Of a DNA stretch of 64,000 nt, positions 58,035 through 64,000 are shown in pieces. A program made the position numbers and the translations under genes. How positions within the stretch are numbered: position 1 is the stretch's first letter; each line of letters starts with the position of its first letter. The notes under the pieces were generated by a model. The model ran no database searches and was not told the origin of the DNA. It was given only the letters and a program-made list of their open reading frames with translations. Origin of the DNA: CBDCNH01 sp965219015 (GTDB taxonomy: Bacteria; Pseudomonadota; Alphaproteobacteria; Rhodobacterales; Rhodobacteraceae); NCBI GenBank assembly GCA_965219015.1, contig CBDCNH010000013.1:372001-436000 (forward strand). Reading direction: 5' to 3'.

Positions 58035-58649
58035 ATGGCCGAGATCGTCATCACCGTCGACGGACCGCCGGTCGCGGTGCCGCCGGGCGCTGTCGCAATG
58101 GTCGTGACCGATCTCGTCATGGACGCCCCTCCAGCCCCCGATGCCGCAGTGACGCCGGACGGGTTCGCGCTGGTCCGCGTCCCCGTCCCCGGTCTCGCGT
58201 GGTACCGCACGCTCTTCTCGCGCGTGGGCGCCGAATGGCTCTGGGAGTCGCGCCTCGCGATGCCGGACGCGGTGCTGAGGGAGATCCTCGTCACACCCGG
58301 CGTGGAGGTCTACGCGCTGACCGACGATGGCACGGACATCGGGCTTCTCGAGCTCGACTTCCGCGCCGAAGGTCTCTGCAACCTCGCGTATTTCGGCATC
58401 GTCGCCGGGCGGACGGGGCAGGGGGCGGGCCGCTGGATGATGGCCCGCGCGCTGGCGCTCGCCTGGCGCGAGAACGTGGCCCGCGTGCGCGTCAACACCT
58501 GCACGCTCGACCATCCGGCGGCGCTCGCGTTCTACATCCGCGCGGGCTTTCGCCCCGTGGGGCAAAGGGTGGAGGTGTTCACCGATCCGCGTCTCCGCGG
58601 GCTCGTCCCGAAGGAGGCCGCCCCGCGGATCGCGCTTCGGGAGCCCTGA
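58035..58649 (+). CDS. GNAT-family N-acetyltransferase
   Basis: A 204-residue protein with the GNAT fold in its C-terminal half. The acetyl-CoA-binding motif GRTGQGAGRWMM near residue 135, followed by VRVNTCTLDHPAALAFYIRAGF near residues 155-176 (shown here as LDHPAALAFYIRAGF), is clear. The N-terminal 80 residues are an extra beta-rich region. The acetyl acceptor is unknown. ATG at 58035 is preceded by GAAGGA. It converges on the HU gene with 3 bp between the stops. Confidence 0.88.
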   Translation: MAEIVITVDGPPVAVPPGAVAMVVTDLVMDAPPAPDAAVTPDGFALVRVPVPGLAWYRTLFSRVGAEWLWESRLAMPDAVLREILVTPGVEVYALTDDGTDIGLLELDFRAEGLCNLAYFGIVAGRTGQGAGRWMMARALALAWRENVARVRVNTCTLDHPAALAFYIRAGFRPVGQRVEVFTDPRLRGLVPKEAAPRIALREP

Positions 58650-58652
58650 GGC

Positions 58653-58940
58653 TCAGGCGTTCACGCTGTCCTTCAGCGCCTTGGCGATGGTCATCTTGAC
58701 CACCTTGTCGGCGGGCTTGGTCAGCTGCTCGCCGGTCGCGGGGTTGCGGACCTGGCGCTCGGGGCGCGAGCGGCACATCACCTTGCCGAGGCCGGGCAGC
58801 GTCACCGCGCCCCCGCCCGCGACTTCCTTCGTCACGATCTCGGTCAGCGCGTCGAGCGCCTGCGTCGCGGTCTTCTTGTCCGCGCCCATCGCGTCGGCCA
58901 GCGCCGACACGAGTTGCGTCTTCGTCATCGGTTTGTTCAT
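58653..58940 (-). CDS. HU-family DNA-binding protein
   Basis: A 95-residue nucleoid protein that bends and compacts DNA. KTQLVSALADAMGADKKTA near residue 7 and the arm region with RNPATGEQLTKPADKVVKM near residue 65 match HU/IHF. Pro and basic residues of the arms are present, but the first arm strand is slightly different from the usual GRNPxTG. ATG at 58940 follows GGAGACGGG. An upstream in-frame ATG at 58973 would add 11 residues. Confidence 0.92.
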   Translation of the reverse strand: MNKPMTKTQLVSALADAMGADKKTATQALDALTEIVTKEVAGGGAVTLPGLGKVMCRSRPERQVRNPATGEQLTKPADKVVKMTIAKALKDSVNA

Positions 58941-59010
58941 CGGTCCCGTCTCCTCGTCACCGCCCCGGTTCATGCGGGGTCATCCTCGCCAAGTCGCGGC
59001 ATAGCTCGCT

Positions 59011-59039
59011 GCTACACCGGCTTTCGGCCAGCAAATCAA
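59011..59039 (-). promoter_or_regulatory. Candidate promoter for the HU gene
   Basis: On the minus strand TTGATT (59039-59034) and TGTAGC (59016-59011) have a 17-bp spacer, about 70 bp before the HU start. By-eye match only. Confidence 0.35.
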
Positions 59040-59073
59040 GCGAATTGTCGTGATACGGGCGCTTTTCCGCCCC

Positions 59074-60558
59074 TCAGAGAAAGGCGGTTTCCTCGAACGA
59101 TCGCAACTTGCGGCTGTGGATGCGCTCGAGCGGCATCTCCCGGATCCGCTCCATCGCGCGGATGCCGATGAGGAGGTGGCGCGCGACCTGCGTGCGGTAG
59201 AACTCGGTCGCCATGCCGGGAAGCTTCAGCTCGCCGTGGAGCGGCTTGTCGGAGACGCAGAGCAGCGTCCCGTAGGGCACCCGGAAGCGGAACCCGTTGG
59301 CGGCGATGGTGGCGCTCTCCATGTCGAGCGCGATGGCGCGGGACTGGCTCAGGCGCTGCACCGGCCCGGACTGGTCGCGGAGCTCCCAGTTGCGGTTGTC
59401 GATGGTCGCGACCGTGCCCGTCCGCATGATGCGCTTGAGCTCGTAGCCCTCGAGCTGCGTCACCTCGGCGACCGCTTCCTGCAGCGCGATCTGCACCTCG
59501 GCGAGCGCCGGGATCGGCACCCAGACGGGCAGATCGTCGTCGAGCACGTGGTCCTCGCGCAAGTAGGCGTGCGCCAGCACGAAGTCGCCGAGCGACTGCG
59601 AGTTGCGAAGCCCCGCGCAATGCCCGACCATCAGCCAGGCGTGCGGGCGCAGCACCGCGATATGGTCCGTCGCGGTCTTGGCGTTGGAGGGGCCGACGCC
59701 GATGTTGACGAGCGTGATGCCGCTGCCGCCCGGGCGGACGAGGTGGTAGGTCGGCATCTGCGGCAGCTTCTCGAGCCTTGGCAGGACGCCCGCGGGATCG
59801 GTGATCTCGGCGTTGCCGGGCCCGACGAAGGCGGTATAGCCCGAGCCCGCGTCGGCGAGCGCGAGCCGGGCGTAGGCCTCGAACTCCTCGACGTAGAACT
59901 GGTAGTTGGTGAAGAGCACGTGGTTCTGGAAGTGCTCGGGCTCGGTCGCGGTGTAGTGCGCGAGCCGCGCCAGCGAATAGTCCACGCGCTGCGCGGTGAA
60001 GGGCGCAAGCGGGCCCGAGCCGTCGGCGTTCTGCGACCCGCGGCCGTTCACGATGTCGTCGTTGGTCGTGGCGAGGTCCGGCACGTCGAACACGTCGCGG
60101 AGCGCGAAATCGAGCACGCCCTCCTGCGGCACGTTCACGGCAGGGTTGCCCGCGACCGCGAAATGCACCGGGATCGGCGTCGCCGAGGGGCCGATGATGA
60201 CCGGCACGCCGTGGCTCCGCATCAAGAGGTCGATCTGCTGCGTGAGGTAGCTGCGGAAGAGGTCGGGCCGCGTCACGGTGGTGGCATAGACGCCCGGCAC
60301 CGCGACATGGCCGAAGCTGAGCCGGCTGTCGGCCTTGGCGAAGCTCGTCGTGACGATGCGGATCTCGGGGTAGAAGGCGCGGTAGCGCGCGGCGGGGCGG
60401 GGGCCGCCGACGGCCTCCGAGAAGCGCGCGAGGAGGAACGCGGTCGCTTCGGCGTAGAGCGTCTCGAGCGCCGTCACCGCTTCCGCCGCCGAGGTGAAGC
60501 TCGTGGCATGCGGCACGTCGGGCGTGAGGACGGGCAGGTTCTTGTCGGAGTAGTTCAT
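59074..60558 (-). CDS. amn: AMP nucleosidase
   Basis: Hydrolyses AMP to adenine and ribose-5-phosphate, regulating adenylate pools. The 494-residue protein has an N-terminal regulatory region with YRAFYPEIRI and FGHVAVPGVYATTVT, and a C-terminal nucleoside-phosphorylase-like domain with LVNIGVGPSNAKTATDHIAVLRP near residues 285-307 and the catalytic segment ALDMESATIAANGFRF near residue 422, matching Amn. It lies 32 bp downstream of the FGGY kinase gene and may share its transcript. ATG at 60558 gives a normal length. Confidence 0.95.
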   Translation of the reverse strand: MNYSDKNLPVLTPDVPHATSFTSAAEAVTALETLYAEATAFLLARFSEAVGGPRPAARYRAFYPEIRIVTTSFAKADSRLSFGHVAVPGVYATTVTRPDLFRSYLTQQIDLLMRSHGVPVIIGPSATPIPVHFAVAGNPAVNVPQEGVLDFALRDVFDVPDLATTNDDIVNGRGSQNADGSGPLAPFTAQRVDYSLARLAHYTATEPEHFQNHVLFTNYQFYVEEFEAYARLALADAGSGYTAFVGPGNAEITDPAGVLPRLEKLPQMPTYHLVRPGGSGITLVNIGVGPSNAKTATDHIAVLRPHAWLMVGHCAGLRNSQSLGDFVLAHAYLREDHVLDDDLPVWVPIPALAEVQIALQEAVAEVTQLEGYELKRIMRTGTVATIDNRNWELRDQSGPVQRLSQSRAIALDMESATIAANGFRFRVPYGTLLCVSDKPLHGELKLPGMATEFYRTQVARHLLIGIRAMERIREMPLERIHSRKLRSFEETAFL

Positions 60559-60590
60559 CTTCGAAGTGTAAGCGCCCGGACGCGCCTGCG

Positions 60591-62201
60591 CTACCCCGCC
60601 GCGTGCCGGACCTCGCGTGCCGTGGCCTGCAGCGCCTCGAAGGCGGCGAAGCGCCGCGCGTGCAGGTCGGCCATCTCCGGCGCGGGGGCGTAGGTTGTGG
60701 CCGGCGCCGACATCGCGGCCATCGCGGCGGTCATGTCGGGGAACGCGCCGCCCGCGACCGCCCCGAGGATGGCGGCGCCGAGGAGCACGGGCTCGGCGGC
60801 GGCGGTCGCGACCACCGGCTTGCCCGATGCGTCGGCGAGGAGCTGGCGCACGAGGTCGGCCGCGCCCGCGCCGCCCGAGATCATCACCCGCTCGACCGGC
60901 GCGCCGTTCGCGGCCTGCGTCTCGATGATCTGCCGCAGCCCGTAGCCGATGCCGCAGAGCCCCGCGACGTAGAGCGCCACGAGGCTCGCCACGTCGGTCT
61001 CCATGCCGATGCCCGCGACGAGCCCGCGCGCGGCGGGATCGGCGAAGGGCGCCCGGTTGCCGAGGAACTCCGGCACGACATGCAGCCCGCCCGCGAGCCG
61101 AGCGGCCTCCGAAAGCCCGTTCGTCTCGGCCTCGCGCGCGAGCCAGACGGGGAGCGGCATGCCCGCCGCCCGCGCCGCCTGCAGCGCTTCGGGGTAGGCG
61201 GGATGCAGCGTCACGAGGTGGTCGATCGCCGCGCCAGCCGCGGACTGCCCGCCTTCGTTCAGCCAGGCGCCGGGCACCATCGCGGAGTAGTACGGCCCCC
61301 AGACGCCCGGCACGAACACCGGCTCGCGCGTGGTCGTCATGGTGCAGGACGAGGTGCCGAACACGTAGGCGAGGCTCGTCGTCGGGTCGCCCCCGCTGCC
61401 CATCGCGCCCACGGTGCCGATGCCCCCCGCATGGGCGTCGATGAGCCCCGCGCCGACGGGCGTGCCCGCCGCGAGCCCGAGGTCGGCGGCGGCGGCTTCG
61501 GTCAGCCCCGCGCCGAGCGCCGTACCGGGGTCGACGACCTCGGTGCCGATCCGCGCGAACCCCTCGTCGGCGAGCGCGCCGAGGCCGATGGCGCGGAAGT
61601 AGTCCGCGTCCCAGCGCCGCTCGTGCGCGAGGTAGGTCCATTTGCATGTGAGCGTGCAGACCGACCGCGCGAGCGAGCCCGTCGCGCGCCAGGTGAGGTA
61701 GTCGGCGAGGTCGAGGAACTGCCATGCGGCGGCGAAGGTCGCGGGGCGGTGCTCGGCGAGCCAGAGGAGCTTCGGCGTCTCCATCTCGGGCGAGATGCGC
61801 CCGCCGACGTAGGCCAGCACCGGATGCCCGATGCCGTTGATGCGCTCGGCCTCAGCGACCGCGCGGTGGTCCATCCAGACGATGATGTCGCGCGCCGCGT
61901 CCTCCGAGGCGCCGACGGCGAGCGGCGTGCCGCCCTCGCCCAGCACCACGAGCGAGCAGGTCGCGTCGAAGCCGATCCCCGCCACGTCGCCGGGCACGAT
62001 GCCGGCCTCGGCGACCGCGCGCCGCACGGAGGCAGAGACCGCGGCCCAGATCTCGGTGCTCGACTGCTCGACGGCCGCTCCGGGCCCGCGGAAGAGCGCG
62101 ATGTCGGTCTTGGCGGAGCCCAGCATCGCGCCCGCGGCGTCGAACACGCCCGCGCGCGCCGAGCCGGTGCCGACATCCACGCCGATGAGATGTGTGGCCA
62201 C
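60591..62201 (-). CDS. FGGY-family pentulose kinase (D-ribulokinase type)
   Basis: A 536-residue sugar kinase of the TIGR01315 group, whose studied members phosphorylate D-ribulose. GVDVGTGSARAGVFDAAG near residue 7 binds the phosphate, IGFDATCSLVVLGEGG near residue 76 and IIVWMDHRA near residue 106 carry the catalytic Asp region, and the second FGGY signature VMISGGAGAADLVRQLLAD near residue 452 is present. GTG at 62201 begins 1 base after the dehydrogenase stop. With the upstream dehydrogenase and permease it forms a polyol or pentitol utilisation operon. Confidence 0.92.
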   Translation of the reverse strand: MATHLIGVDVGTGSARAGVFDAAGAMLGSAKTDIALFRGPGAAVEQSSTEIWAAVSASVRRAVAEAGIVPGDVAGIGFDATCSLVVLGEGGTPLAVGASEDAARDIIVWMDHRAVAEAERINGIGHPVLAYVGGRISPEMETPKLLWLAEHRPATFAAAWQFLDLADYLTWRATGSLARSVCTLTCKWTYLAHERRWDADYFRAIGLGALADEGFARIGTEVVDPGTALGAGLTEAAAADLGLAAGTPVGAGLIDAHAGGIGTVGAMGSGGDPTTSLAYVFGTSSCTMTTTREPVFVPGVWGPYYSAMVPGAWLNEGGQSAAGAAIDHLVTLHPAYPEALQAARAAGMPLPVWLAREAETNGLSEAARLAGGLHVVPEFLGNRAPFADPAARGLVAGIGMETDVASLVALYVAGLCGIGYGLRQIIETQAANGAPVERVMISGGAGAADLVRQLLADASGKPVVATAAAEPVLLGAAILGAVAGGAFPDMTAAMAAMSAPATTYAPAPEMADLHARRFAAFEALQATAREVRHAAG

Positions 62202-62202
62202 C

Positions 62203-62931
62203 CTAGAGATCGACCGTCGAGGGCAGGATCACGATGTCGCGCACCGTCACGCCCTTCGGCCGCGTCAGCATGAACATCACGGCGTCGGCGACCTCCTTCG
62301 GCTGCATGAGGCTGCCGTTGGCGAGCGCCTCGTCCATCTTTGCCTTTGGCCAGTCGTCGAGGAGCGCCGTCACCACCGGTCCCGGCGCCACCGCCCCGAT
62401 GCGGACGCCCTGCGGCGCGATCTGCCGCCGGACGGTATGCACGAACGCCTGCACGGCGAACTTCGAGGCGGTGTAGATCGGCTCCCAGACCACCGGCACG
62501 AAGCCCGAGATCGAGCTCGTCACGACGATGTCGCCGGTGCCGCGTTCGATCATGTGCGGCAGCACCGCATGGATGGTGCGGAACGCGGCGTTGACGTTGA
62601 GGTTGAGCACGCGGTCCCAGACGTCGGGGTCGCCCTCGGCCACGGGGCCGCCGATGTAGGCGCCGGCGTTGGCGTGGAAGATGTCGAGCTGGCCCGAATG
62701 CTCGAGGATCGCGGGCAGCATGGTGGCCACGCTCGCCGGGTCGAGGAGGTCCACCGCGAGCGGGACGGCGCGCTCGCCAAGCTCGTCGCAGATGCCGCGC
62801 ACCTTGTCGCCCGCGCGGTCCACGAGGACCACCCGCGCGCCGGCGTCGAGCATCGCCTTCGCGCATTCGAGGCCGATCCCGGATGCCGCGCCCGTGACGG
62901 CCGCGACCTTGCCGTCGAGTTCACGCGCCAT
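62203..62931 (-). CDS. SDR-family polyol/ketose dehydrogenase
   Basis: A 242-residue classical SDR. TGAASGIGLE near residue 14 binds NAD, HANAGAYIGG near residue 86 is the NNAG equivalent, and VTSSISGF with the active-site YTASKFAVQ near residue 153 retains Ser-Tyr-x-x-x-Lys. It probably oxidises a pentitol such as ribitol or arabinitol to the ketose used by the FGGY kinase. ATG at 62931 follows AGGGGAG at 7 bases. It follows the permease by 13 bp. Confidence 0.9.
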   Translation of the reverse strand: MARELDGKVAAVTGAASGIGLECAKAMLDAGARVVLVDRAGDKVRGICDELGERAVPLAVDLLDPASVATMLPAILEHSGQLDIFHANAGAYIGGPVAEGDPDVWDRVLNLNVNAAFRTIHAVLPHMIERGTGDIVVTSSISGFVPVVWEPIYTASKFAVQAFVHTVRRQIAPQGVRIGAVAPGPVVTALLDDWPKAKMDEALANGSLMQPKEVADAVMFMLTRPKGVTVRDIVILPSTVDL

Positions 62932-62944
62932 GTCGCGTCTCCCC

Positions 62945-64000
62945 TCAGGCCCGGCCATGCGACACGCGGCTCTGCCGCGCGAGGCTGTCGACGATCACCG
63001 CGATGGCGAGGACGCCGCCGGTGATCATGTAGCGCAGGCTCGACGACAGGTTGAGGAGCGTGAGGCCGTTGGCGATGGACTGGATCACGATGATCCCGAG
63101 GAGCGCCGACCAGGCGTTGCCGCGCCCGCCGAAGAGGCTGGTGCCGCCGATCACCGCCGCGGCGATGGCGTTGAGGTTCACGTCGCCGGTGCCTGCCTGC
63201 TGGCTTGCCGAGGCGAGGCGCGCGGCCGAGAGCACGCCGCCGAACGCCGCGAACATCGAGCAGAGCACGAACGCGCTCGCATAGATGCCGCGCACGTTGA
63301 TGCCCGACCGGCGCGCGGCCTCGCGGTTGCCGCCCACGGCGGTCATCGAGCGGCCCCACTTCGTCCGGGTGAAGGCGTAGTTCATGATGACGACGAGGAG
63401 CACGAAGAGCCCGAACATCCACGGCACGCCGCGACCGAGGTTGAGGTAGTAGACCGCGGCCTCGAAGATCACCGTGAGCACGAGCGCCCTGAGCACCGTG
63501 CCGACGATCGACGGCGCGGAGAGGTTTGCCGCGCGGCGTCGCTGGGCCGTCCGCTGTCCGGCCACCAGGATCACGATGCCGGGGATCAGCGCCAGCGTGT
63601 AGGACACCCAGTCCGGCATGATGAGGAGCTGGCCGAAGCTCACCATCGCCGAGCCGTAGGGCAGGTTGATCGAGCCCGTCGCGCCGAGGATGTAGAGCTG
63701 CATCCCGAGGATTGCGAGGAGCCCCGCCAGCGTCGCCACGAACGACGGCATCCCGAGCCGGTTGTAGAGGAGCGCATAGACCGCACCGATGACCGCGCCC
63801 ACCGCGACCGCCGCGATGATCGCGAGGATCACCGGTACGCCCTGGTTGACCCAGAGCACGCCCACCACCGCCGAGGCGAAGCCCGACATCGAGCCGACCG
63901 AGAGGTCGATCTCGCCGACCATCAGCACGCAGACGATCCCGAGCGCGATCACGCCCGTCGTCGAGCAATCGAAGATCAGGTTCACGAGGTTGTTCGAGGA
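62945..64000 (-). CDS. Sugar ABC transporter permease, RbsC/XylH type (5' end outside window)
   Basis: A BPD_transp_2 membrane subunit of a carbohydrate importer. VGEIDLSVGSMSGFASAVVG near residue 25 is the family hallmark, as is FGGRGNAWSALLGIIVIQSIANGL near residues 297-320 (shown in part as FGGRGNAWSALLG). About nine to ten helices are visible. The reading frame is open to the window edge, so the true start lies beyond 64000. ATP-binding and solute-binding genes are expected upstream, outside the window. The linked dehydrogenase and kinase suggest a pentose or polyol as substrate. Confidence 0.92.
   Translation of the reverse strand, partial: SSNNLVNLIFDCSTTGVIALGIVCVLMVGEIDLSVGSMSGFASAVVGVLWVNQGVPVILAIIAAVAVGAVIGAVYALLYNRLGMPSFVATLAGLLAILGMQLYILGATGSINLPYGSAMVSFGQLLIMPDWVSYTLALIPGIVILVAGQRTAQRRRAANLSAPSIVGTVLRALVLTVIFEAAVYYLNLGRGVPWMFGLFVLLVVIMNYAFTRTKWGRSMTAVGGNREAARRSGINVRGIYASAFVLCSMFAAFGGVLSAARLASASQQAGTGDVNLNAIAAAVIGGTSLFGGRGNAWSALLGIIVIQSIANGLTLLNLSSSLRYMITGGVLAIAVIVDSLARQSRVSHGRA

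Noticed and set aside
1..64000. tRNA genes, rRNA, CRISPR arrays, prophage or att sites
   Set aside because: No cloverleaf-like runs, repeated spacer arrays or phage structural genes were seen. A dedicated covariance-model scan would be needed to exclude a tRNA.

Overview
The window is GC-rich (close to 70% by eye), densely packed bacterial chromosome. The gene set points to an alphaproteobacterium, most likely Rhodobacterales-like. Supporting features are a fused-free petABC cytochrome bc1 operon, a glnK-amtB pair, an interrupted leuC/leuD/leuB locus, a thiBPQ thiamine transporter with a TPP riboswitch, two VPLPA-CTERM surface proteins, and an mlaA-mlaC pair without mlaBDEF. The species assignment is inference. 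No rRNA, tRNA, CRISPR array, prophage or intact insertion sequence was seen.

Layout. 1-1.6 kb: a flavoprotein reductase (cut by the window edge) divergent from a peroxiredoxin. 1.6-8.2 kb: a minus-strand run with a PrtD/HlyD type I secretion pair, RidA, a glycerophosphodiesterase, a DUF482 acyltransferase-like protein, a GST and a pterin dehydratase. 8.3-13.9 kb: mlaA-mlaC, a class A penicillin-binding protein, glnK-amtB. 13.9-18.3 kb: aromatic aminotransferase, mercaptopyruvate sulfurtransferase, a small EamA/SMR-type protein, and a MsrP-like molybdoenzyme with a cytochrome b561 partner, divergent from a small periplasmic protein. 18.4-23.4 kb: five translationally coupled genes (a Cys/Met-metabolism PLP enzyme, a DUF2064 transferase, a multi-pass glycosyltransferase, a GT2 enzyme and a zinc-ribbon sugar epimerase), the best candidate for an undescribed pathway. 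23.4-33.8 kb: DUF899 protein, SLC13/TrkA-C permease, old yellow enzyme, glgX-treZ, two short-chain dehydrogenases and an HSL-type hydrolase. 33.9-37.2 kb: VPLPA-CTERM protein, ExoD, MscS and a degenerate SDR. 37.2-45.8 kb: leucine biosynthesis (leuB, leuD, leuC). LeuD and leuC are separated by about 1.8 kb holding an IS481-type transposase remnant, a lower-GC periplasmic metallo-hydrolase and a frameshifted gene; a second VPLPA-CTERM gene lies upstream of leuC. 45.9-54.7 kb: SOUL protein, second MscS, PAP2 phosphatase, petABC, thiQPB with riboswitch. 54.7-64 kb: aroC, thioredoxin-like/CcdA pair, DMT exporter, GNAT, HU, AMP nucleosidase, and a polyol/pentose uptake and catabolism cluster (ABC permease, dehydrogenase, FGGY kinase) running off the right edge.

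Most neighbouring genes on the same strand overlap by ATGA, GTGA or TGATG, so translational coupling is widespread. This pattern helped choose several GTG starts. Many convergent genes overlap or share stop codons, leaving no room for ordinary terminators.
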